DNA from: Peromyscus leucopus
Taxonomy: Eukaryota > Chordata > Mammalia > Rodentia > Cricetidae
Reading direction: 5' to 3'
Assembly (NCBI RefSeq): GCF_004664715.2
Contig: NC_051071.1
Coordinates: forward strand, 30,878,161 to 30,942,160
Length of the DNA: 64,000 bases
Below are positions 21,644 through 32,678 of this stretch, one piece after another. The position numbers and the translations under genes are program-made. The notes beneath the pieces are model-generated. The model was given only the letters and a program-made list of their open reading frames with translations, searched no databases and was not told where the DNA came from. Every line of letters begins with the position of its first letter. Within the stretch, counting starts at the first letter, position 1.

Positions 21644-22090
21644 AGAAGTCTCCATAGCACCAGAACCTCTTCTCATAAATATTAGATCCTCTTCTCAGAA
21701 ATCAGGTGACCATGCTGCAGTTAGGCAGTTAGGCAAGAATAGTTAACCCCCATAACAATATTCCCTGTTGGCTGAACAACCCATGATTGAAGTCCCCTCC
21801 CTGCTTGCACCTCCCCCCCTTTTGCCCTTGCCTATATATGCCTTAAGAGGAAAATAAAATTTTGGAGGTTGATCAGACATCCTGTCTCGCTCTCATTCTT
21901 TGTGTCTTTTGTTCCTCTCATTCGCTGGCCCTCCCTCCAGGTCCCCATTGAAGACCCCGCTGGCAGGGGCAGAGAGCTGGCATTTAAACACCGAACCTTC
22001 AACATTCTGGAGCAGCATGGTGCTTTGTGAAGAAAGTAAGCAGTATGCTGTTCCCCCTGCTTGCTACTTCCAAGCCCTTATGTAACAGGT

Positions 22091-23195
<1,105 letters not shown>

Positions 23196-24003
23196 CAAGT
23201 GAGCATATAACTGGTTTGCTCAAGGTCATACACCTTGTGGGAGAGGATTCTAGGAACCAGCATATTACTTTTCTGTTCACTTTATTGCATTGAACTTTTG
23301 CCTCACAAAGGTTGAAGAAAGTGAAATCACCTAGAAGTTAGGAGAAGTCTGGGGTTTACTAACTGACCTGGGCAAAAACCATTATCCCCCATGCTTTGTT
23401 TTACTCTCCATGTGCCAGGTTCTGATAGGGCCTAACACTGAGTGGTAGCCTGTGACATAGGATTTTCAATCCTAAAAACACAAACCTCCGATGCAAGCTG
23501 AGAAACATCAGTTACCTCAGTCCCAGATTGGAGCCGTTTTCCCTTCTTGGCAGTCTTTCTTTCAACATTCTCATCTTGTGTTCCATCCACTTCAAGCACC
23601 ATCAAGTTCTTAGATATCTATGTGTTCTGTTTCATTCCTAACACTTCTTAGCTTCAGCCTATCTTCCAGGGTACACTTCACAGAGCTCTACACTTTGGTG
23701 TGTCCAGATTGACTTTATTTCACTTGCTTCCATCCATCCTTGTCCTACCTTCTCAATCCATGTCCTCTGCTGCAGTCCATGACACCAAAAACAGCCCATT
23801 ACCCAACTAGCCACTAGAGAGGCATCTCAATGTTTCTGCATTCTACTCTGCCTAATTAGCTTGCAGGTAATATTAATCTTCTCTTCCATCTGTTTCTTGA
23901 TGTATATTCTCATCCAGTACCTTATTTAGTTCAGGCTCTCATAACCTCTTGCAGGGATTGCCACATCTTGTCCTCAACTTTGTCCTTACCCTATGCTCTA
24001 CCC
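23196..24003. other. Unassigned DNA
   Basis: No recognised family or exon. Confidence 0.45.
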
Positions 24004-24474
24004 TGTGGTGATATATTGTATATCCTAATGAAGCTTGACTGAGGGTCAGAAGACAGAGCTAACCACTAGATTAGACATAGAGGCCAGGCAGTGGTGGCAC
24101 ACACCCTTAATCCTATCACTTGGGAGGCAGAGATTCATCTGGATCTCTGTGAGTTCAAGGCCACAATGGAAAGGAGCCAGGCAGTGGTGGCACACACCTT
24201 TAATCTCACTACTGGGAAGCACACACTCCTTTAATCAAGGAAGTGATGGCAGGGTAGAGAAAGGTATAAATACAAGGCTTCAGGAAAGAAGAACTAAGGC
24301 AGTTCATCTGAGACTCTTTTGGGTGAAGACTCAGAAGATTTCAGTCAGAGGATTCGTGGAGTTGGTGAGGTGATAAGCGATGGCTGTGGCTTGCTCTGAA
24401 TCCTCCAATCTTTCAGCTTTTACCCGCAAATCTGGCTCTGTGCTTTTTATTAAAAGACTAAGATTTGAACAACA
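24004..24474 (+). mobile_element. Solo LTR with internal B1-like modules, 471 bp
   Basis: Starts TGTGGTGATATATTG and ends GATTTGAACAACA. Flanks are CTACCC at 23998-24003 and TTACCC at 24475-24480, a 6-bp duplication with one mismatch. Two B1-like modules are present (GGCAGTGGTGGCACACAC occurs twice, with CTGTGAGTTCAAGGCCAC between). A TATA-like GGTATAAATAC lies near 24263 and ATTAAAA near 24450. Same family as 13190-13690, which is in the opposite orientation. Confidence 0.75.
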
Positions 24475-24684
24475 TTACCCCATTTGATTAAATAGTTCTT
24501 TTTTCTTTCTTTCTTTCTTGAATCTTCTTTGAGGAATAACTATTGCCTGGATGGCTCTAAGCCAGTCTACAGATCACACCCCCCTAAAAAAAAGAGTTAT
24601 GTTTTGATAATCTTTAAAACCTCCTTCCTTTTCTATCTAAAGAAACTGGTGTTTGTTCTTGTCACTGGTGTTGAGAACCCCGAG

Positions 24685-24972
24685 GAGGGCTGTGGAGATG
24701 ACTTAGTGGGGTAAAAGGCTTTCAGTGCAAACACAAAGACCCAAAGTTAGATCTCAGCATCCACATAAGTAGTTCGTGTCAGTTTTCTTTGGAAAGTTAG
24801 TGCTTAGGTGGGGGGCAGAGATGAGCAGATCCTGTAGCTCACTGACCAGCTAGCCTAGGTAATTGGCGAGCTCCAGAATCAGTGGGAGACCTTGTCTCCT
24901 AAAACAAGATGGAGAATGACTAAGAAGACGCTCATTCAACCTCTGGCTCCTGCATGATTATATGCTCACACA

Positions 24973-25003
<31 letters not shown>
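24685..25003 (+). mobile_element. B4 SINE with (CA)n tail
   Basis: B4 order on the plus strand: GGCTGTGGAGATGACTTAGT (tRNA-derived head), a CATCCACATAAGTAG region, GACCAGCTAGCCTAGGTAAT, GTGGGAGACCTTGTCTCC, GATGGAGAATGACTAAG and CCTCTGGCTCCTGCA, then a CA/CGCG/CA tail at 24966-25003. Confidence 0.8.
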
Positions 25004-25199
25004 CTCCCCCCCCAAAAGTCTTCTGTAAGACTGGTTCAAGGAAGGTTCACAGTAGGACAGAATCTGAGGTAGAGGCTGAGGTGGAATCTTGCCATGTGAA
25101 TGAACATCCCAGGGCCTATGTGAGACACTGATACAGCACATCAGTTTCTTCAATTTTCTGGAGCACTTTATTGAATCTGGAAGTGATCAGTAAACACTT

Positions 25200-25335
25200 C
25201 CAGTCACATAAAGTCTGCTACAGAGTCATGAGACCTGGGTTCTGAATAGTTCTTTGGCAAGTCAACTAACCCTTCCAGCTCTAGTTATCCAACCTGCTTA
25301 TGAGAGGCTGATAAATGTTAAGGACCTGTTTTTTT
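25200..25335 (+). mobile_element. MIR SINE fragment
   Basis: GAGTCATGAGACCTGGGTTC, TTGGCAAGTCAACTAACCC and TGAGAGGCTGATAAATGT follow the MIR order. Confidence 0.55.
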
Positions 25336-25481
25336 ATAGGGTGATACTCTTCACAGACTCATACTGCAGGTATTTATGCATTCTAAAGAGGCAGATTGGA
25401 TACAGAAACCATACTTTATTAGTATTTAGTGAGCTTTTGACTATGAAGCATAAAGCCCTGGGGCCTACTTTAGCATGGAGT

Positions 25482-25813
25482 TGTCTTAGGGTTTCTATTG
25501 CAGTGAAAAGACACCATGACTACAACAACTTTTATAAAGGAAAACATGTAATTAGGGGTAGCTTACAGTTTCAGAGATTTAGTCCATCATCGTTACGGTA
25601 GTGAACATGGCAGTGTGCAGGCAGACATGATGCTGAAGGCAGTAGGAACAGAGAGTGACACTGGGTCTGGATTGAGCATTTGAAACCTCAAAGCCCACCT
25701 CCAGTGACACACTTTCCCCAACAGGGTCATACCTACTCCAACAATGCCACACCCCCTAATAGTGCCTCTCACTATGAACCTGTGGGGGTCATTTTCATTC
25801 AAACTGCCATAGG
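25482..25813 (-). mobile_element. Rodent LTR (ERVL/MaLR-type)
   Basis: The plus strand reads as the complement of a common rodent LTR: TATTGCAGTGAAAAGACACC, TATAAAGGAAAACATGTAAT, CTTACAGTTTCAGAGATTTA, GACACACTTTCCCCAACAGG and CCTAATAGTGCCTCTCACTA. Exact family not assigned. Confidence 0.6.
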
Positions 25814-26689
25814 AGTGATTGATTTAAAGGATAATAAAATAATAGAACTTTTCAGATAAGTTTCTGGTGTTTGAGAAACTCAAAGGTTAGGGGGGCCAAT
25901 GAGTAAGGTGAGAATAATGATTGGAGCTTGGTTACTGAAGCTGAGGGCAGAAAACAGAGAGAAGATTGGCTTGGAGACTTCAGGTCTCAGCAACCTGACA
26001 GCAGGTGTGCACTTCAGGATAATGATGGCCTGGGAGACTTGACTGACAATCTTTAGAAGCAGCAAAGCATGTGTGAAGATGTGTTTCTTTTCTGGCTCAT
26101 GCTGCAATGCTTTTCTTGTTCTTGGGGCTTTCAGTAGAATCTGGCTTTCCTTTCAGCATTGTGTTTAGTGCTCTGAGGAATGAAAAAGATAGCTTCATCC
26201 ATGCATGGGGTGAAGACACACAGATGGAGTAGAAACCAAGTAGCAGGGGCATTTGAAGTAAGAGGTAAGAGGTTCCAATCAGGAAACTTTACACTCCATA
26301 TATTCCTCCCCACCAGGAGAAAAAGCAGAACCTTGGGGAGCCACTGTCCTGAGACTGCCTCCTCACGGGCTCATGGGTGGCTTACATGGGTGGTGGATAA
26401 TAAGAAGGTGAACAATTGCTGTAAGGCCCTTAAAATGCCAGGGTTTGTGGCCATTATTTTATTTTTGAGGTGACAAACCAAGGTTAAGGGAAAAATGATA
26501 ATGGGACTATGCTCACTGCCTGGACAAGCTGATTGTATGTGGCGGCTTCACTATACCTGGTTCTAATTAAACCAAGTGCTTCATAGCTACTTTTGTTGAG
26601 TCGGGTTTGGCTGGCATGGCCCTCATTTGCAGTTGAACTGTTTTAGGACTAGAAATAAGTATTCTCTGAACCCATCCATTCTACCCACT
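25814..26689. other. Unassigned DNA
   Basis: Nothing recognised. Facing open frames at 26131-26473 have no domains. Confidence 0.45.
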
Positions 26690-27110
26690 GCAGACTAATT
26701 CTGTCCTCCAAGAAGATATCTTGGTATTCTAGTCCCTAGCACCTGTGACTGTGACTTTGTTTGTTAATTGTCTTTGCAGATAGTCAGGGACGTTGAGGTA
26801 AGTTCATAGGCTGACCTTAGTACAATATGACTGGTGTTCTTACAAGAAGCAGCAGAGATTTTCAGAAATAATGGCTCATGGCAACAGAGGCAGAGACTGA
26901 ATGTAAGGTAGCTGCAAACCTAGGGCTGCTACAGATGTCCAGCTGCAGCTGAGAGCTGCAAGAGACCGTGAAGGGTTCTGTCTTGAGTCTTCAAAGAAGC
27001 ATGGCCTTACTGACACCTTGTTTTTGGACTTCTATCCTCCGGAACTATGAGATATCAACTCCATTTGTTTCCCCAGTAGCACCTGGAGGCTAGCACGCCA
27101 TTGCAAATCA
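26690..27110 (+). mobile_element. MLT1-type MaLR LTR
   Basis: The plus strand follows the MLT1 LTR layout: GTCCCTAGCACCTGTGACTG, GTCTTTGCAGATAGTCAGGG, GGTGTTCTTACAAGAAGCAG, GCCTTACTGACACCTTG then TTGGACTTCTATCC, and CGGAACTATGAGATATCAA. An old mammalian element. Confidence 0.7.
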
Positions 27111-27332
27111 CCATATGGCATGGTGGAGTTCCTGTATTCTCATCCACAGGCTGCAAGGATCACTCATTCTCATCATTCATATGTGCATGCTGCTGTGCCA
27201 GCTGCTTTATGAGGACTCCAAATCTGAGTTGTTTTCTAAAGTGAATTCCAATATTGGCTAACAAGAAATGCACAAAGGAGTGCCTGAGATGGTGGCTAGA
27301 ATACATGTTTGGGTAAGTCTTCAGCATCAGAT

Positions 27333-27495
27333 TTTTTTGTTTTTTTGCTTTTGCTTTTTCAAGACAGGGTTTCTCTGTGTAGTTTTGGTGCCTGTCCTGG
27401 ATCTCACTCAGTAGACCAGGCTGGCCTTGAACTCACAGAGATCTGCCTGGCTCTGCCTCCAGAGTGCTGGGATTAAGGGCGTGTGCCACCATAAA
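27333..27495 (-). mobile_element. B1 SINE
   Basis: Complement of B1 with TTTCAAGACAGGGTTTCTCT, CCAGGCTGGCCTTGAACTCA and GCTGGGATTAAGGGCGTGTG, preceded by a T-rich tail complement. Flanked by CAGCATCAGAT at 27322-27332 and 27496-27506. The last bases of the B1 head are altered. Confidence 0.95.
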
Positions 27496-27506
27496 CAGCA
27501 TCAGAT

Positions 27507-28395
27507 ATTATTGTGTGTGACATCACATGAGGCCATGGGTATGTCACACTCTAGAGCAGCCTAGCTGGGTAGAGCACCAGCTTTCCTGTACCCCTTTCTG
27601 TCTTTCTTGAAGGGTTTTCCTCTTTTGCTCCAGCCCTCTGCTACATTCTACTATTTGGTTTCATCATGGCTCTTAGTCTCTGAAATGCTTGTATTTATTT
27701 TTTGTTTATTTGTGGTAGACTTTCTCATTGTTGACAGGGTTGACATCTAGCTCCAGAGAACTTTGTGTGAGGCTGTTCTGGGAATTGTAGAAAGTGTAAT
27801 AGGATCCCTGGCCTCTACCTACTAGATGCCAGTAGCACTCTGCCCATCATGACAATAAGTTTCTAGACATTGCTGAGTGTCCCGTGAGGGGAAAGTCCTA
27901 CTCTGCTGTAGAGTGTTGATAACAGGCTTGTTTCTGAAAGCAGTCATTATATGTGTTTTTGTTTACTGTCTTTCTAGCTTCTTGTGTGCTGTTAAGTCAA
28001 AGGAAGTGCTGCCTCTGAGTTAAAATTGCTGTTCTATCAGAACTTGGAGGAGAAATGCTCCACCTCTGGTTTGAAGATTCTCAAGGAGAGACAGCTGATC
28101 TGCAACTGTAGTCCACACCAACATGCTTTATCCTAGCCAGAGATGGGTAGTGGGCACACTAGGCAATAAAAGGGAGGCAGTGGGCTGTTTTTTTGGCATG
28201 TTGGTGAAATAATCCTGTGTGGGATGAATAGTAGAAGGGGGAACAACTCAGGGTAGCCACAGGTCCTGTGGTAGAATCTCAAAGTCCTAGGCTGAGGCTG
28301 GGACAAAGGATTAAGTTTCACTTTAAGATGTCTGATTAGTGAACTTCCCTCTGAAGTCATCACTCTGCCTGATTATCCCCTTGATTTGTGCTTCT
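27507..28395. other. Unassigned DNA
   Basis: No repeat family or exon recognised. Confidence 0.45.
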
Positions 28396-28940
28396 TGCAG
28401 ACAGATTAGAGCTTCATAAAATGGCATTGCCCCTATAGCTCATATTTCATTATCTTTACTTTTGCTCAGCAACTATCACATCTGATCATTTTTACATTAA
28501 TTGTACACAACGCCGCTTTGCTTTAAACATATTATTTTAAAACATTTTGTTTTACAGTTCACTTCCCAGCTAGAAATTCTGTAGACAGTGGCCATAAATC
28601 TCTCTTGAAAGAAAACGAAAGTTGTCTGTTTTAATTTCATATCAATTCCCTACAGCTTGGGCAAAGAGATGAAAGACAGAAAAAAAAAATCTCTCAAGCA
28701 CTTGCAATTATCTACATTTTTCTCCCCTACTGGTGGGGGGTTGCTGTTTTTAAGCTGAATAGATTACTTTCAAAATGCATTTGTTTAAGGTTGGAGTTTG
28801 AAAATGTATTTTGTGACAAGGTGAAAGATTTTGAATAGAAATAGCAATTGAATTTGGGATGTGTGTGTGACCAAAAAGATAGTAGCAATGAGATTTATAA
28901 AACAGAACGGGTTCCTGCCAGATAGATTTTGCTAAATTCT
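28396..28940. other. Repeat-free AT-rich stretch, candidate conserved noncoding DNA
   Basis: No repeat signature, no microsatellite, and homeodomain-type AT-rich words such as TTACATTAATTG, CAATTATC and GCAATTGAA. Conservation cannot be judged from one sequence. Confidence 0.25.
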
Positions 28941-28977
28941 GCTTTCAGTGCCCTGTAGTTCTGTAGTCCTAATGACC

Positions 28978-29007
28978 GGGGAGGGGGGGGCAGGGGGGTA
29001 GGGGGGT
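28978..29007 (+). other. G-quadruplex motif
   Basis: G runs of 4, 8, 6 and 6 are separated by one- or two-base spacers (A, CA, TA). Confidence 0.85.
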
Positions 29008-29734
29008 GTAGCCAATCATTCTGAAAGCTTAGTGCAAAAAAAAAAAAGAGAGAGAGAAACAAGAATCAGTTATTTTGCTTACAACATTTTTTTTTTCTCT
29101 TCTTGGGCAGGTATCAATATAGATGACTTGCTCTGGTTCTCATGGCAACAGAGTCAGTGTTGAGCATATTGGATGAGAACAGATTCATCCTGGAGTTGGA
29201 GGATGCATTTCCAGTGTGGTAACATCACTTGGTTGATGAGTTGGCATTGATTTGTCAATGATCTCAGTTGAGTGCCAGCAAGCAGGGTCACTGCACGTGG
29301 ACCTCCTAATGTGACAGTCTGCAGTCAATGCATCATTTACATGATGTGGCTTTCTTGGGGATGTATGCCCATTTTAGGGTAGTAGCAGGAATACTGTATC
29401 ATAATAACATCAGAGCAAGGTCACACATAGAGGAGCATGTGAAACACGACAGAAGGTATAGTATGCCACAAAGATTGCAGAGCACAGACCACTTTGTAGA
29501 TTGTGTGCTGGAACAAATGTTTAGTAAGCAGTAATAATCCCCAATTTTATGAGTCAGGTGGCGGTGGGCAGTCATTCACAACCCAGACTCTGCATCCTCA
29601 CAGAAATGGTTTATTATAATAGAGAGATGAAGAGAAGAGAGAGTGGAAGTGAGAGAGAGGTCAAGGGGCACACACCTCTTGGGAAGAAAAACAGAAGAAA
29701 GAGAGGAAAGGGAGAGGCTGTGCCAGGGGGCAGG
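29008..29734. other. Unassigned DNA
   Basis: It includes an A12 run near 29037-29048 and purine-rich stretches around 29630-29715. No family recognised. Confidence 0.45.
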
Positions 29735-29959
29735 TCAGAATATTAGTACCTTCTCTTTCCCAGCCTCTGGCAACTGCTATGTTACTTTCTGTATTTCTGA
29801 GCCTCTCGACTCTAAATACCTCATATGAGTGGAATCATGCACTGCTTGTCTTTCTGTAACTAGCTTATGTCACTTAACATAATGTCCTTAAAGATAATCT
29901 GTTCATCCATCAAGCACACATCAGAGATTCCTTCCTTTTTTTGTCTGGACAGATTTGTC
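29735..29959 (-). mobile_element. Ancient L1 3' UTR, part 1
   Basis: Complement of an L1M 3' UTR: CAGCCTCTGGCAACTGCTAT, CTCATATGAGTGGAATCATG and AACATAATGTCCTTAAAGAT. Interrupted by an LTR at 29960. Confidence 0.7.
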
Positions 29960-30371
29960 TGTTATGCCCAGATCGCAGGGACCACCAGGGAGACCGAATT
30001 CCATTTGTGAAAGTAAAGAGCCTTTATTTCAAACTCCGAGCTTGGTCTTTCTGTGTGTCTGACAATGCAGCGATGTGAGCAGAAAGCCCAGAGCCCAGGC
30101 AGGGTGGGGTTTTTTTTAATCATAGCAGAGGTTGGGGTGAGGGAATTTCCAGAGTTCAGGACCCTGATTGGCTGACATTTGTCTAGGGGTATAGGGAATG
30201 TTTGAATGTCAGGTATTTCCCCTTAGATGCAGGCCCTCCCTGGGTGGGGTCAGCTCATGGCTTCTCCTGGATCTGGGTGTTGCCTGCCAGTGAGCCTGTC
30301 AAAGAAGCTGTGTTTGGGCCTCTAAACCTGTCAAGGCAGTTGTGTGGTCAAGCTGTTTTGCTTCCCCCTCT
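29960..30371 (-). mobile_element. LTR nested in ancient L1
   Basis: On the minus strand it ends GGGCATAACA and carries AATAAA in GAAATAAAGG at about 30010-30022, as expected of an LTR R region. TTTGTC at 29954-29959 and 30372-30377 may be its 6-bp target duplication, although the presumed 5' end then lacks the canonical TG. Family not recognised. Confidence 0.55.
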
Positions 30372-30377
30372 TTTGTC

Positions 30378-30520
30378 CACTCAGTGTGTGTAGTACATTT
30401 TCTCTATCTGTTCATCTGTTGATGCACACTTGGGTTGCTTCCACCATCTGGCCAATGCAATCAACGTTGCTGTGAGTTTCCATTGTAATTAGTTATTCTT
30501 GGGTGTCTTTGGGATGCACT
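30378..30520 (-). mobile_element. Ancient L1 3' UTR, part 2
   Basis: Resumes the L1 complement: GTTCATCTGTTGATGCACAC then TTGGGTTGCTTCCACCATCT. Confidence 0.65.
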
Positions 30521-31099
30521 CTGTTTCTCTCACCACCCCTGCCGTGAGCTGCATCAGGTACAAGCTGCATCTTCTGCTTCTCCTCAGCACTGTCTCTCTA
30601 TGACCCTCAATGATAACTGGCAGTATGCAGGTGTTCAGCCTTTTATAAACTAAGAGAACCTGGAGTGTCTTGAAAATTATCTCAATTTTCCATAGTCACT
30701 TTCCTATGATACCTCATAATTATATGAAAATACATAGGAATGTGTAACTGGTTCTATAGAGAGAGAAAAGAGAAAGTTGTGCTACATGATAATATCACAA
30801 CAAAGGGAGATTTACTTGTCTTTCATCATTTTTAGCAACCATGGCAATATAGAATCACATAGGTTAGGTGTTTGCAATAATATTTGAAGTAGTTTTTAGA
30901 CATCAGATTTTTGGGATGATACAAGAGCTTTTGTTTTATTCTATCCTTCAGTAGAGGCATATTCTAGTTCCAAATTCAACTCAACCTCCTCACTAAAATG
31001 ATGGGGAGAAATCTTAGCCATTCTCAAGAAGAAAGTAATCGGCTCATTTAACACTTTGTCTAATCCTGTTCACTAACCAGTCCTAAGGTTAGTTAGTAT
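30521..31099. other. Unassigned DNA
   Basis: Nothing recognised. Confidence 0.5.
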
Positions 31100-31705
31100 T
31101 TCTAAAATTTATGGAACCTCTCAAAACAGTATTATAATAAACTCCCATGGACTCATGATCAAGCTATAACAATTATCAACCCAGGGCTCATATTTTGTCA
31201 TCTGTTGCTCTGTCTACTGCTCCCTTTGCCTAGATTATTTTGGAGCGAATCCCAGACACCATATAATTTAATCCATATGGATTTTGCTATGTGTTTAATA
31301 AGTACCCTTAAAGAACTATAACAACGATGCTATTTTTTATATCTGAGTAATTTAAAATAATTTCTTGTGATAGTAAGACATTGAGCCTGGGTTGGGGATT
31401 TTTCTAATTATGTTTTCAAATAGATTGTTATACTTGTCAGTGAACTGTGCTTCTTACCTTGCCTCTAGGCCTTGAGAACCCCTCCCCCACAAACTTCCCG
31501 TAGTCACACTCCCACCGACTTCCAACTTACTTGTGGAGTAAAATGGCTGATTCGGCCTGTAACCGGTCCCACATTTGGAGTTTGCAGACTGAAGCCCAGT
31601 GGCATCAAGTAACACACTCTGCCATCCCTGTTTCCTGTAACTTGGTGGTTAGAGTTTGCAACTTGATAGATCCAGGTTGGAGTTTGGGGAAATAATTTCA
31701 CAACT
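31100..31705 (-). mobile_element. Ancient L1 3' UTR fragments
   Basis: Complement landmarks are AACAATTATCAACCCAGGGC, GAGCGAATCCCAGACACCAT, and near the right end TCCTGTAACTTGGTGGTTAG with TGATAGATCCAGGTTGGAGT. The middle is not alignable by eye. Confidence 0.5.
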
Positions 31706-32589
31706 TTTAAGATTTTTCCATCATGTCTAAAGAACTCTTTCTATCCTATTAGAAACCTTTGTGGTCATGTCTAGACCCATTATTACATCAAGACTCACAA
31801 ATGCAAATTTCTAAATTTACCACTTTTCATTTTTTTTTCTTTTTTTAGAGTGAATTATTTCTGTAAATACTCACTGTCTCATGAGCCTTTTTGAGCAACC
31901 TCAAAAGTATTTTGTACAGGAAAGGCAGAATAAGTGCTTGGTCAGTTTTACTTCCATTTACTAGTTTTCAGAACTTTGAAAGTGGTGATGGGAATTTCTT
32001 CCCTCCCTCTTCCCCCTCCCCCTGTTGCTCCTTGTCTTCCTTCCTATTTCTCCCTTCCTTTACATTTACTCATGAAAAACATTACTGCGTCCACAACAAA
32101 ATCATCTTTAATAACCAGGTTCTATTTGTTGGGTTTCAGAGGGCTTGTTACTTTTTAATGTTAAATGGTATGTTGATATTAGGGGAAAACATGCTGAATA
32201 GATAACACTTTCTTGGAATTTTTTTTTTTTTTTTGTCATCTGGTTGTTTTTAAATTCAGACTGACCCTGTCATATATCAGTGGATAGATATACTTAGGTA
32301 AAAATTGATTGAATGAGACTTCCAAGGAAGCATGTTTTTCTCCTAAAAGGAGAACAGACTTCCTTCCATTTTCTTTTTCTTCCTACCTGCGATGAAGATG
32401 CAATGGCAGGAGGGATAATGTGACAGTGTCACAAAGAGGATGAACACTATGTACATGCTCAGATGGTGGAAAGGAACTGTGGGAAGCAGTTCCTTGATGA
32501 TAACCTTAACTAATGACTCTGTTTTGAGATCACTGTGCCTGACTTCTTATTATGCAATGTCAAAACCCCTTTGATTTTTAACGCATTAT
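31706..32589. other. Unassigned DNA with T-rich runs
   Basis: T15 run at about 32220-32234. The plus-strand open frame at 31891-32205 has no domain. Confidence 0.45.
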
Positions 32590-32678
32590 TAATTGAGGTG
32601 TCTTTATTGATGCATTTGTCCAAAGTCATATGCCTAATAAGTAGTTGAGCTGGGTTCTAAATCCAGGTTTGATAATAA
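32590..32678 (-). mobile_element. MIR fragment
   Basis: CCAAAGTCATATGCCTAATA and GAGCTGGGTTCTAAATCCAG are the complement of MIR. Confidence 0.55.

Larger units (their letters stand above)
19821..22090 (+). mobile_element. Probable endogenous-retrovirus-derived region, family unknown
   Basis: I do not recognise the family. Retroviral hints are two promoter/polyadenylation-like blocks. The first has GTATAAAG near 21488 and ATTAAAG near 21520, then a CT-rich stretch. The second has TATATATG near 21834 and AATAAAA near 21853, followed by a U5-like stretch with TCGCTCTCATTCTTTGTG. A purine-rich tract lies upstream of the first block. No gag, pol or env frame is visible and no primer-binding site was found. 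Boundaries are guesses. It could instead be several LTRs or unrelated sequence. Confidence 0.35.
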
